Below are positions 1 to 6,879 of a DNA stretch of 18,100 nt, piece by piece. Location: positions 1 to 18,100 of the forward strand of contig JAMOAW010000083.1 of NCBI GenBank assembly GCA_039908535.1, written 5' to 3'. The stretch is from JAMOAW01 sp039908535. Its GTDB lineage: Bacteria > Pseudomonadota > Magnetococcia > Magnetococcales > JADFZT01. Both the position numbers and the translations under genes were made by a program. Positions within the stretch are counted from its first letter, which is position 1. Each line of letters begins with the position of its first letter. The notes under the pieces are model-generated. The model searched no databases. It saw nothing but the letters and a program-made list of their open reading frames with translations, and had not been told where the DNA came from.

Positions 1-2
1 AG

Positions 3-590
3 AAGATTTTTGATATTTTAATTAGCCTGATTTTGCTCCTGGTTACCATTCCGGTTATGATCCTAACGGCCCTGGCCATTTGGATTGAAAGTGGGGGTCC
101 AATATTTTATAAACAAAAACGAGTTGGGTATGGTGGGCGAATTTTTCAGGTGATGAAGTTTCGGAGTATGTGTAACGATGCGGAGCAGGATGGCATTGCC
201 CGTTGGGCGCAAAGGAATGATAAACGGATCACTCGGGTTGGTCGATTTATTCGCAATACGCGGATTGATGAACTTCCGCAATTTTTTAACGTTTTGAATG
301 GTGAGATGAGCTTGGTCGGACCGCGGCCAGAGCGACCTGAATTTGTGGAGACTTTGCGTCGGAAGATTCCTTTTTATAGTGAAAGATTACGGGTCAAACC
401 TGGTATTACGGGATGGGCTCAAATTTGTTATGGGTATGGTTCCACAGAAAATGATGCGGCAGAAAAATTGAAGTTTGATTTGTATTATGTTAAGAATAGG
501 AGTCTGTTTTTGGATTTAATGGTCTTGATTCATTCTGTTGAAGTGGTCATATTTGGTAAAGGTGTCCATGGTCCTACGAAGCGTTCGTGA
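3..590 (+). CDS. Initiating sugar transferase of an XrtA-type exopolysaccharide locus (5' partial)
   Basis: The frame is open from the window edge, so only the last 195 residues are seen. Related proteins are about 450 residues with an N-terminal multi-pass membrane half, which is missing here. The visible part starts in a hydrophobic segment (residues about 3-25). The cytoplasmic bacterial sugar transferase domain follows, with the motifs KFRSM, RITRVGRFIR, RIDELPQ, LVGPRPERPEFV and KPGITGWAQ. Enzymes of this family move a sugar phosphate from UDP-sugar to undecaprenyl phosphate at the inner membrane, the first step of polysaccharide assembly. The wording from WAQRNDKRITRVGRF through the DLYYVKN segment resembles the PEP-CTERM/XrtA-associated branch (TIGR03013-like), which fits the genes downstream. 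Family assignment is strong. The sugar substrate and the subfamily call come from recalled similarity only. Confidence 0.93.
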   Translation, partial: KIFDILISLILLLVTIPVMILTALAIWIESGGPIFYKQKRVGYGGRIFQVMKFRSMCNDAEQDGIARWAQRNDKRITRVGRFIRNTRIDELPQFFNVLNGEMSLVGPRPERPEFVETLRRKIPFYSERLRVKPGITGWAQICYGYGSTENDAAEKLKFDLYYVKNRSLFLDLMVLIHSVEVVIFGKGVHGPTKRS

Positions 591-984
591 GGATGGATCT
601 TTTGAGGCTCAAGACCTTTTGCCCGAAGGGTCTCCTGTTCATGTATCGGAAAAATAAAAATCAAGACCTTGGGGGGCGGAGAACCGCCCCCCAGACCCCC
701 TCTTTTTTTTAATTCTTAAAAAAAAGAGGGGGTCTGGGGGATTCATCCCCCAGGGTTTGGCCTTTGATTTTTTTTGCCCGAAGGGCATCATGTCCGAGCG
801 AAAGGGGGATGCCGTTTTTTTTAACCAGGAGTCCTGAAAACATTTTATCGTTCATGATCTGGATGGGGCTATACTCGAACTCCTTTTTTGAGGTATATTG
901 GCTCAAAAGGGCAGGTGAGTTTGGATGTTGGTTCGTTAGTGTTTTGTTTGTTCTTTAATTTTAACTTATTTGGTTTGGCTCGGT
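591..984. other. Intergenic stretch without a convincing gene
   Basis: This 394-base gap holds the hairpin-forming repeat described at 661-771. The short motif TTTGCCCGAAGGG occurs at about 618-630 and again at about 773-785. TCAAGACCTT occurs at 609-618 and 661-670. A 39-codon frame (593-712) and a 64-codon frame (764-958) run through repeat sequence and have no ribosome binding site or recognisable domain, so I do not call them genes. From about 790 to 984 I see only A/T-rich sequence with no clear promoter. Confidence 0.7.
661..771. repeat. Intergenic repeat, copy 1, with nested inverted repeats
   Basis: Three stems can be drawn and they share arms. Stem 1 is 671-679 with 684-692 (9 perfect pairs, 4-base loop). 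Stem 2 is 688-710 with 718-740 (23 perfect pairs, loop AATTCTT). Stem 3 is 734-740 with 747-753 (7 pairs, 6-base loop). Stem 1 is followed ten bases later by a run of eight T, so it could act as a weak terminator for the upstream gene. The right part (718-771) resembles 2606-2655, and its left end, TCAAGACCTTGGGGG, reappears inverted at about 2711-2725. This is therefore a dispersed repeat family and not a single-locus element. Confidence 0.85.
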
Positions 985-2538
985 ATGCAGGAATTTAATT
1001 TACAAGAACTTTATTATACGATGTTTGTTTATCTGCGGGGTATGTGGCGGCATCGTTGGCATATGGTTCTTGTGGCGTGGTTTGTCTGTTTGAGTGGGTG
1101 GGTTGGTGTTTATTTGATGGAAGATCAATACGTTGCCACTGCCAAGGTGCTTATTGAGGATCCACGTACTCAGCTTGCGGAATATTTTAAAAAAGATAAG
1201 AGTGGTAAAGATAGTTTTGATCTGATTGATGTCACTCGTCAGGCTCGTGTTATTTTAAACGATCTGCGCAGTCGTGAGAATCTTTTGAAAGTCATTCGGC
1301 AGACCAATATTGCCATGGATATCCATGATGAAACAGAGATGCAAATGGCTCTCGAACGGGTACAGATGCAATTGAGTGTTTCTCCAGAGAGTAAAGATTC
1401 CAATGTGTATGTGATTACGCATCATCATACCGATGCGCACATTACCCAGCAGGTGGTAGAGGCCGTTTTGAATTTGCTTCCTCAGGGAAATCTTCAGGAG
1501 ATTAACGCCACGCAGGCGCGGACGGCCCAGGCATTTTTGAATGAACAATTGGAAGAGTACATGGCCCGTGTGATTGAGGCTGAGTCTAAACTTCGGATAT
1601 TTAAAGCGAACAATGTAGACCTGCTTCCTGGTGAAGATGGTGGATATTATCAGAGGGTGAGTAAATTGACGGCTGCCTTGGAAAAGGAGACGTTTGACCT
1701 GCGTCAATTAGAAGAAAAGCGCGGGGAATTGCAAAGACAAATGAATGAAATCGCGGGAAAAACAGAATCCCCAGTCAAAGATTTAGATGACAAAATTGTT
1801 GAAATTCAAGGTCAGATTAAAGATTTACTCTCTAAATATTATGTCAAAGGTGGACAGCGCATGCCCCTGTATACGGAAGGGCATATGGAAGTCATTAGTC
1901 TGCGTAAGTCGATAGAGGGACTTGAGTCAGAGAAGAAAGATCGGATCAATCGATTGCAAACTAAGATAGATGCGAAAGATGATTGGGAATTAGAGGCGAA
2001 TCCAGTTTTTCGGCAATTGAGGATCACCGTAAGTGAAGTAGAGTTAGAGATGACCTCTCTGCGTACACGGATAGAAGAGGACAAGCGCAAGCTGATGGAA
2101 CTTAAAAAATTGGAAGCCTCTTTACCTGCGGCGGAAAATGAGTTGCTGCGTATGGAGCAAAATTTGGAGATGACCAAAAGCAAAGTGAAGTCCATGATGG
2201 AACGTGAAGGTTTTGCGCGTTTTTCTGGGGATGTAGAAGAAAGTTTGAGTAAATATGTTCGTTTTAAAGTTTTGGAACGTCCCTATGTTCCCACTTCTCC
2301 TATGGGTCCAAATCGTCCTCTGTTTCTTTCTATTGTTTTGGTTGGTGGCGTTGTCGCAGGGTTGGCGATGGGAATATTTTTAAAACGAGAGCTTGGTTTG
2401 CCAGTTCTTGGTGTTGTTTCTATGGTAGATCAAGGTCCTGTTCAGAGTTTGTTTTTATCTAAAACATTGTTTTTTATATTTTTGTTTTGTTTGTTTGGGG
2501 TTTATTTGGTTGTGTTTACCTTTTCAAAAAATTTTTGA
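985..2538 (+). CDS. Wzz-type polysaccharide chain-length determinant, XrtA-associated
   Basis: The inner-membrane protein predicted here sets glycan chain length and partners the tyrosine kinase encoded next. An upstream in-frame TTG (970) would add five residues, but ATG 985 gives MQEFNLQELYY, the usual type of opening for this subfamily, so I prefer it. No good Shine-Dalgarno is seen for either. The protein has an N-terminal membrane helix at residues about 27-45 and the early motif DQYVATAKVLIEDPRTQ. A long Lys/Glu/Leu-rich periplasmic region follows, with coiled-coil character at about 170-265 and 370-425. A proline-rich stretch with RPYVPTSPMGPNRP precedes the second membrane helix (about 446-466), and a third hydrophobic helix lies near the C terminus (about 494-513). 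Length (517 residues) and layout fit TIGR03007-like proteins. The segment between helices 2 and 3 looks shorter than I recall for relatives. Confidence 0.9.
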   Translation: MQEFNLQELYYTMFVYLRGMWRHRWHMVLVAWFVCLSGWVGVYLMEDQYVATAKVLIEDPRTQLAEYFKKDKSGKDSFDLIDVTRQARVILNDLRSRENLLKVIRQTNIAMDIHDETEMQMALERVQMQLSVSPESKDSNVYVITHHHTDAHITQQVVEAVLNLLPQGNLQEINATQARTAQAFLNEQLEEYMARVIEAESKLRIFKANNVDLLPGEDGGYYQRVSKLTAALEKETFDLRQLEEKRGELQRQMNEIAGKTESPVKDLDDKIVEIQGQIKDLLSKYYVKGGQRMPLYTEGHMEVISLRKSIEGLESEKKDRINRLQTKIDAKDDWELEANPVFRQLRITVSEVELEMTSLRTRIEEDKRKLMELKKLEASLPAAENELLRMEQNLEMTKSKVKSMMEREGFARFSGDVEESLSKYVRFKVLERPYVPTSPMGPNRPLFLSIVLVGGVVAGLAMGIFLKRELGLPVLGVVSMVDQGPVQSLFLSKTLFFIFLFCLFGVYLVVFTFSKNF

Positions 2539-2605
2539 CGTTCGCTGTTTTTTTTTGGTACCACCACACTTAACCGTGGTTGTCTATTTTTTGGTTTTAT
2601 TATTT

Positions 2606-2727
2606 AAAAAAAAAGGGGTCTGGGGGATTGCCCCCAGGGTTTTGCTTTTGATTTTGCTTTTGACCTCGGTTTTGCTTCCTTCAAAAAGCAGGGGGATTGG
2701 GGGATGCAATCCCCCAAGGTCTTGAGT
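2606..2727. repeat. Intergenic repeat, copy 2, with two hairpins
   Basis: The left part (2606-2655) matches the right half of the repeat at 718-771: an A run, GGGGTCTGGGGGATT, a C run, then CAGGGTTTTGCTTTTGATTTT against CAGGGTTTGGCCTTTGATTTT. It forms a stem of 2620-2626 with 2631-2637. The right part forms a 9-pair stem, 2697-2705 with 2709-2717, and ends in CCCCCAAGGTCTTGA, the inverse of the left end of copy 1. The long left arm that gives copy 1 its 23-pair stem is absent here. The copy lies between the Wzz and kinase genes, which are normally co-transcribed. Confidence 0.8.
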
Positions 2728-2771
2728 ACCTTTTTTTTCGTTTGTGTTGTAACTGGGAATAGATAACGGAA

Positions 2772-3668
2772 ATGATTATTCGTAAAAAGGTGATTTTGGA
2801 TTTTGATAAGCTGCGTGCCAAGGGTATTTTGACCCCTGATGCGGGAAGGAGTACCGTTGCTGAAGAATATCGGATTATTAAACGTCCTCTTCTTCTGAAT
2901 ACCAATCATAAGGACCTTGAAAAAGCGGCTAAAGCCAAGATGATTATGGTGACCAGTGCCTTTCCGAAGGAGGGAAAAACATTTACTGCCATTAATTTGG
3001 CCATTAGTCTGGCAACAGAAATGGATAATACGGTGTTATTGGTTGATGGTGATGTCGCCAAACCATCGGTCAGTCGTATTTTAGGATTTAAGGCCAAGGT
3101 GGGGTTGCTCGATCTTTTAATGGGCAAGTTGGAACTTTCTGATGTTTTGATTCAAACCAATGTTCCTAAACTGACGCTTCTTCCCTCTGGCCAGAGGCAT
3201 CATCATTCGACAGAACTTTTAGCCAGTGAAAATATGCGTCTTTTGGTGGAAGAGTTAGGCCAATCCGAAAAAGATCGGATTGTGGTGTTTGACTCACCGC
3301 CGTTATTGGTGACAACGGAGGCCCGTGAATTGGCTCGGAATATGGGGCAGATTGTCATGGTGGTGGAGGCCGAACGCACGCCGCAATATGCGGTAAAGGA
3401 TGCTTTGGAACAACTGGAAAATTTAGAAATTGTTGGTTTAGTTCTTAATAAGGCCCCGCATCGGAGTGGGAGGGGGTATTATTATGGTTATGGCGGTCGC
3501 TATGGGGGGTATCGGGGTTATGGGGGTTATGGGGGGTATGGTTCTGAGGAGAGCGGTGGAGGGGGGGATGAGGAAGGGAGTTATAGTGGAACAGGTGGCT
3601 ATGTTGGTTCATATAGTGGCCAAAAGCGCACTGAAAAGGGATTTTTTCAACGCCTTTTTGGTTTATAA
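2772..3668 (+). CDS. BY-type tyrosine autokinase of the polysaccharide system (CpsD/CapB family)
   Basis: This is the cytoplasmic kinase that works with the Wzz-like protein to control polymerisation and export through cycles of autophosphorylation. Residues 1-55 form a short adaptor containing AEEYRIIKRPLL. The Walker A motif is SAFPKEGKTFTAINLA (62-77), Walker A' is VLLVDGDVAKPS (88-99), and Walker B is RIVVFDSPPLL (169-179). The separate Wzz and kinase polypeptides follow the usual proteobacterial XrtA arrangement (TIGR03018-like). The C-terminal tail (about 231-283) is rich in Gly and Tyr, with 12 tyrosines including YYY at 236-238. Tyrosine clusters at this position are the known autophosphorylation sites of BY kinases. 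The tail ends with a basic, Phe-rich segment, KGFFQRLFGL. ATG 2772 has only weak ribosome-binding sequence upstream. The first base of the canonical PGEGK motif is changed (PKEGK), but A-x4-GKT is kept. Confidence 0.93.
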   Translation: MIIRKKVILDFDKLRAKGILTPDAGRSTVAEEYRIIKRPLLLNTNHKDLEKAAKAKMIMVTSAFPKEGKTFTAINLAISLATEMDNTVLLVDGDVAKPSVSRILGFKAKVGLLDLLMGKLELSDVLIQTNVPKLTLLPSGQRHHHSTELLASENMRLLVEELGQSEKDRIVVFDSPPLLVTTEARELARNMGQIVMVVEAERTPQYAVKDALEQLENLEIVGLVLNKAPHRSGRGYYYGYGGRYGGYRGYGGYGGYGSEESGGGGDEEGSYSGTGGYVGSYSGQKRTEKGFFQRLFGL

Positions 3669-3734
3669 ATCAAAATTTTGGGTAATTTCCCAGACCTCTT
3701 TTTTTTATCATAATTAAATTAAAAGTGAATTGAT

Positions 3735-4598
3735 ATGGTCAGACGAAACAAGAAAATCAATGCGTTGACCATTGATGTGGAGGATTATTTTCAGGTTTTT
3801 GCTTTTGAAGAGCAGGTGCATTTTGATACTTGGGAGTCTAGGGAGAGTCGGGTCGAGGAGAATACGTTGCGCATTTTGGATCTTTTGGGGAAGGGAGGGG
3901 TTCAGGCGACGTTTTTTATGTTGGGATGGGTCGCGCAACGTCATCCTAAATTGTGTCGGCGTATTTTAGAGCAGGGACATGAACTGGCCAGCCATGGTTG
4001 GCGGCATATTCGGGCCGACAGGCAAACCCCGGAGGCCTTTTATGACGATGTCTATCGCACGCGAATGACCTTGGAAGAGATTGGTGGTGTGGCGGTATTG
4101 GGATATCGGGCCGCGACGTATTCCATTGGGGCTGGTAATTTATGGGCCTTGGAGGTATTGAAAAAGGCAGGATATCGTTATAGTTCTAGTATTTATCCAA
4201 TTCGCCATGATTTTTATGGGATGCCAGAGGCCTCTCGGTGGCCTTTTTGGCCACGGGTTGAGGGTGTTGTTGAAATTCCTGTGGCGACGGCAGAGATTTT
4301 TGGTCGACGTCTTCCTTGTGGGGGGGGTGGATATTTTCGTCTATTTCCCTACGATTTATCGCGTTGGGCTTGGCAGCGGTTGAATCAAGTAGAGGATCGT
4401 TCTGGGGTATTTTATTTTCATCCTTGGGAATTAGATCCTGGTCAACCGCGTTTATCTGGGGTGTCGGTACGGACACGATTGCGCCATTATTTAAATTTAA
4501 CGCGTATGGAAGCCCGATTGGGGCGACTATTGGGAGATTTTTCATGGGATCGGATGGATCGGGTCTTTAGCGATGTCATTTTTGGAAAGTCTTCCTAG
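3735..4598 (+). CDS. Polysaccharide deacetylase of the XrtA system (NodB-homology domain plus C-terminal DUF3473-like region)
   Basis: This is a carbohydrate esterase 4 fold enzyme predicted to remove acetyl groups from the exopolysaccharide or a precursor. The NodB motifs are visible. Motif 1 is TIDVEDYF (12-19) with the catalytic Asp pair region. Motif 2 is SHGWRH (86-91), supplying the metal-binding histidines. Motif 3 is GYRAATYSI (123-131). The C-terminal part carries FYFHPWELDPGQPR (226-239), then RTRLRHYLNLTRMEARLGRLL, a signature I associate with the PEP-CTERM-linked deacetylases (TIGR03006-like). At 287 residues the length is normal for that group. No signal peptide is seen, so a cytoplasmic location is likely. 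The stop codon overlaps the GTG start of the next gene by one base (TAGTG), which implies translational coupling. Confidence 0.94.
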   Translation: MVRRNKKINALTIDVEDYFQVFAFEEQVHFDTWESRESRVEENTLRILDLLGKGGVQATFFMLGWVAQRHPKLCRRILEQGHELASHGWRHIRADRQTPEAFYDDVYRTRMTLEEIGGVAVLGYRAATYSIGAGNLWALEVLKKAGYRYSSSIYPIRHDFYGMPEASRWPFWPRVEGVVEIPVATAEIFGRRLPCGGGGYFRLFPYDLSRWAWQRLNQVEDRSGVFYFHPWELDPGQPRLSGVSVRTRLRHYLNLTRMEARLGRLLGDFSWDRMDRVFSDVIFGKSS

Positions 4599-5641
4599 TG
4601 ACGGATTCTTTTTGTCGAGTACGCGCTTGGCAGCCTAAGGATGAAGTGGCGTGGGACTGTTTTGTCCATGCGCACGCTTCGGGAACATTTTTTCATTTAT
4701 CCGCATGGCAGGAGGTGTTGTGGCGTGCGTTTGGGCATCGCAGCCATTATTTATTGGCAGAAGGTTTGGATGGGAAGATTTTGGGGATTTTGCCCTTGGT
4801 CCGGGTGCGAAGTCGTTTATTTGGGGATGCGTTGATTTCTAGCCCTTTTTGTGTGTATGGGGGCATTGTTTCTTTGGGGGATGGGGTTCGAGCAGCGTTA
4901 GAGGCGCGGGCGTGTGAACTGGCGCATCAGTTAGGCGTGGATTATTTAGAGTTGCGCAATCAACAACCACGTCGAGAGGATTGGTTGCGCAAAGATCTTT
5001 ATTATACGTTTCGTAAGCCTATTGATGCCGATCCTGAAAAAAATTTATTGGCGATTCCCCGCAAACAGCGCGCCGAGGTGCGTAAGGGGATCCGGCATGG
5101 TTTGATGGGACGGGTGGATGAGGATGCGGGGGAGGCCTGTTATCGTGTGTATTCAGAGAGTGTGCGCAATTTGGGAACCCCGGTTTTTTCCAGGAACTAT
5201 TTTCGCATACTTCAAGAGGTCTTTGGTTCTCGGTGTGAACCTCTGGTCATTACCTATGCGCATGAGCCTGTGAGTGCGGTTTTGAGTTTTTATTTTCGTG
5301 ATGAGGTCTTGCCTTATTATGGTGGGGGGACGGCTCAGGCCAGGGCGTTGGGTGGCACACAATTTATGTATTGGGAATTGATGCGTTTGGCGGCCAATCG
5401 AGGAGCGCGTTTGTTTGATTTTGGTCGGAGTAAGGTTGGCAGTGGCTCTTTTGATTTTAAAAAATATTATGGATTTGAGCCTTTACCATTGTTTTATGAA
5501 TATCATTTGGTTAACTCTCGCCAAATGCCTAATTTAAGTCCAAACAATCCTAAATATCAACTATTTATAAAAATTTGGAAACACCTTCCGCTCTCTGTTT
5601 CGCAGAGGGTTGGCCCATGGATTTCTAAATATCTTGGGTGA
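4598..5641 (+). CDS. FemAB-like GNAT-fold protein of the XrtA system
   Basis: The 347-residue protein has two acetyltransferase-like halves, as in FemAB proteins that transfer aminoacyl groups to peptidoglycan precursors. Recognisable segments are SGTFFHLSAWQEVL (28-41), LGILPLVRVRSRLFG (62-76), an SSPFCVYGG segment (81-89), LLAIPRKQRAEVRKG (150-164) and FDFGRSKVGSGSFDFKKYYG (273-292). The last two are the strongest markers of the PEP-CTERM/XrtA-associated FemAB group (TIGR03019-like). What the group transfers in XrtA loci is not established. The neighbouring deacetylase suggests modification of the glycan or an attached peptide. The GTG start overlaps the preceding stop by one base and is the only start that makes sense. 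The next gene begins three bases after this stop. Confidence 0.9.
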   Translation: MTDSFCRVRAWQPKDEVAWDCFVHAHASGTFFHLSAWQEVLWRAFGHRSHYLLAEGLDGKILGILPLVRVRSRLFGDALISSPFCVYGGIVSLGDGVRAALEARACELAHQLGVDYLELRNQQPRREDWLRKDLYYTFRKPIDADPEKNLLAIPRKQRAEVRKGIRHGLMGRVDEDAGEACYRVYSESVRNLGTPVFSRNYFRILQEVFGSRCEPLVITYAHEPVSAVLSFYFRDEVLPYYGGGTAQARALGGTQFMYWELMRLAANRGARLFDFGRSKVGSGSFDFKKYYGFEPLPLFYEYHLVNSRQMPNLSPNNPKYQLFIKIWKHLPLSVSQRVGPWISKYLG

Positions 5642-5644
5642 GTT

Positions 5645-6877
5645 GTGACCGATCTTCTTTTTTTGGTCCATCGGATACCTTATCCTCCTGACAAAGGGGA
5701 TAAGATTCGTTCTTATCATTTATTGCGGCATTTGGCGCAAGGTTATCGTGTTCATTTGGGTGGTTTTGTGGACGATCCCAAGGATTGGGTACACGAGGAG
5801 AGGGTCAAGAATCTGTGTGGTGGGCAGACCTGTTTGCTTTCGTTGCATCCTTTTCGAGCCAAGATGAAAAGTGTGCCGGGGTTGTGGATGGGTGATCCCT
5901 TGACGTTGCACTATTATCGCCATCGACAATTGGCGGGTTGGGTGGATCGATTGTTGGTGGATTGTCCGATTGAGCGGGTGGTGGTTTTTTCATCGGCCTT
6001 GGCCCCGTTGGTTATGAAGCCGGGATTGGAGCGCATGCGGCGGGTAGTGGATTTGGTGGATGTGGATTCCAGCAAGTGGAGCCAGTATGGTCAGCGGAAA
6101 AAAGGGTTGGCAGGTTGGATTTATCGCCGGGAAGGGGTGAAGCTTTTGGAGGCTGAGCGTCGGATTGCTTTGGCTTTTGATGCCACTTTGTTGGTAAGTC
6201 CTACGGAGGCGGCTCTCTTTCGATCTTTGGCCCCGGAGTCGGCAGATAAGATTGATTATTGGGAGAATGGGGTGGATAGCACCTATTTTTCGGCAGATTT
6301 TGCTGTGGGAAAAGGGGGTGTTGGGAATCCTTATGGTTTAGGCGATGCCGATAGTCAAAATTTTGTCATGGTTTTTACGGGTGCCATGGATTATTGGGCC
6401 AATATAGATGCGGTGTGTTGGTTTGTGCGGTCGGTTTTTTTTCGTATTCGGGAGCGGTTGCCGCAGGCGCGTTTTGTGATTGTGGGGGGTCATCCAACGG
6501 CTGAGGTGGTGGCTTTGGGAAAAGTACCTGGGGTTTGGGTGACGGGTCGGGTGGCGGATATCCGTCCTTATGTGGCGTATGCCCAACTGGCGGTGGCACC
6601 GTTGCGTATTGCTCAAGGGGTGCAGAATAAAATATTGGAGGCTTTTGCTATGGGGAAGCCTGTTTTGACGACGCACAAGGGGATGGAAGGGATTCGTAGG
6701 TGTCCGCAGTTAGATGGTTTGGTCTGTGACGATGCGGCGCAGATGGCGGATCGAGCGGTTTGGTTGTTGGAGAATCCGCTGGCGGCGCAAAGTCTAGGGG
6801 ATCGAGGTCGTCAGCATGTGGAGGCGTATTATAATTGGGAAAACAATCTCGAGCGGGTGAGTCAGATATTGGCATAG
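5645..6877 (+). CDS. Glycosyltransferase family 4/1-like, XrtA-associated (Stp1 type)
   Basis: The 410-residue cytoplasmic glycosyltransferase is predicted to add a sugar to the undecaprenyl-linked repeat unit. The N-terminal acceptor-side domain opens with LLFLVHRIPYPPDKGDKIRS (4-23), followed by an FVDDPKDWVHE segment and VDLVDVDSSKW, all close to the TIGR03087-like group. The C-terminal nucleotide-sugar domain includes FTGAMDYWANIDAV (from about 242), a VIVGGHP-like strand, VTGRVADIRPY, and PLRIAQGVQNKILEAFAMGK (from about 318), whose glutamate lies in the usual donor-binding motif. GTG 5645 lies three bases after the previous stop and directly opens the conserved N terminus. The ORF is intact and full length. 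Donor sugar and linkage cannot be read from the sequence. Confidence 0.92.
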   Translation: MTDLLFLVHRIPYPPDKGDKIRSYHLLRHLAQGYRVHLGGFVDDPKDWVHEERVKNLCGGQTCLLSLHPFRAKMKSVPGLWMGDPLTLHYYRHRQLAGWVDRLLVDCPIERVVVFSSALAPLVMKPGLERMRRVVDLVDVDSSKWSQYGQRKKGLAGWIYRREGVKLLEAERRIALAFDATLLVSPTEAALFRSLAPESADKIDYWENGVDSTYFSADFAVGKGGVGNPYGLGDADSQNFVMVFTGAMDYWANIDAVCWFVRSVFFRIRERLPQARFVIVGGHPTAEVVALGKVPGVWVTGRVADIRPYVAYAQLAVAPLRIAQGVQNKILEAFAMGKPVLTTHKGMEGIRRCPQLDGLVCDDAAQMADRAVWLLENPLAAQSLGDRGRQHVEAYYNWENNLERVSQILA

Positions 6878-6879
6878 AG

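Noticed and set aside
593..712. 39-codon frame after the sugar transferase
   Set aside because: Its second half is simply the translated intergenic repeat (ending TAPQTPSFF), and it has no ribosome site or conserved domain.
764..958. 64-codon frame upstream of the chain-length gene
   Set aside because: It starts inside the repeat, has no ribosome binding site and resembles no known protein.
6835..6879. Upstream start for the second glycosyltransferase
   Set aside because: It would overlap the end of the preceding gene and add 15 residues unlike the family. GTG 6880 directly precedes the conserved opening.
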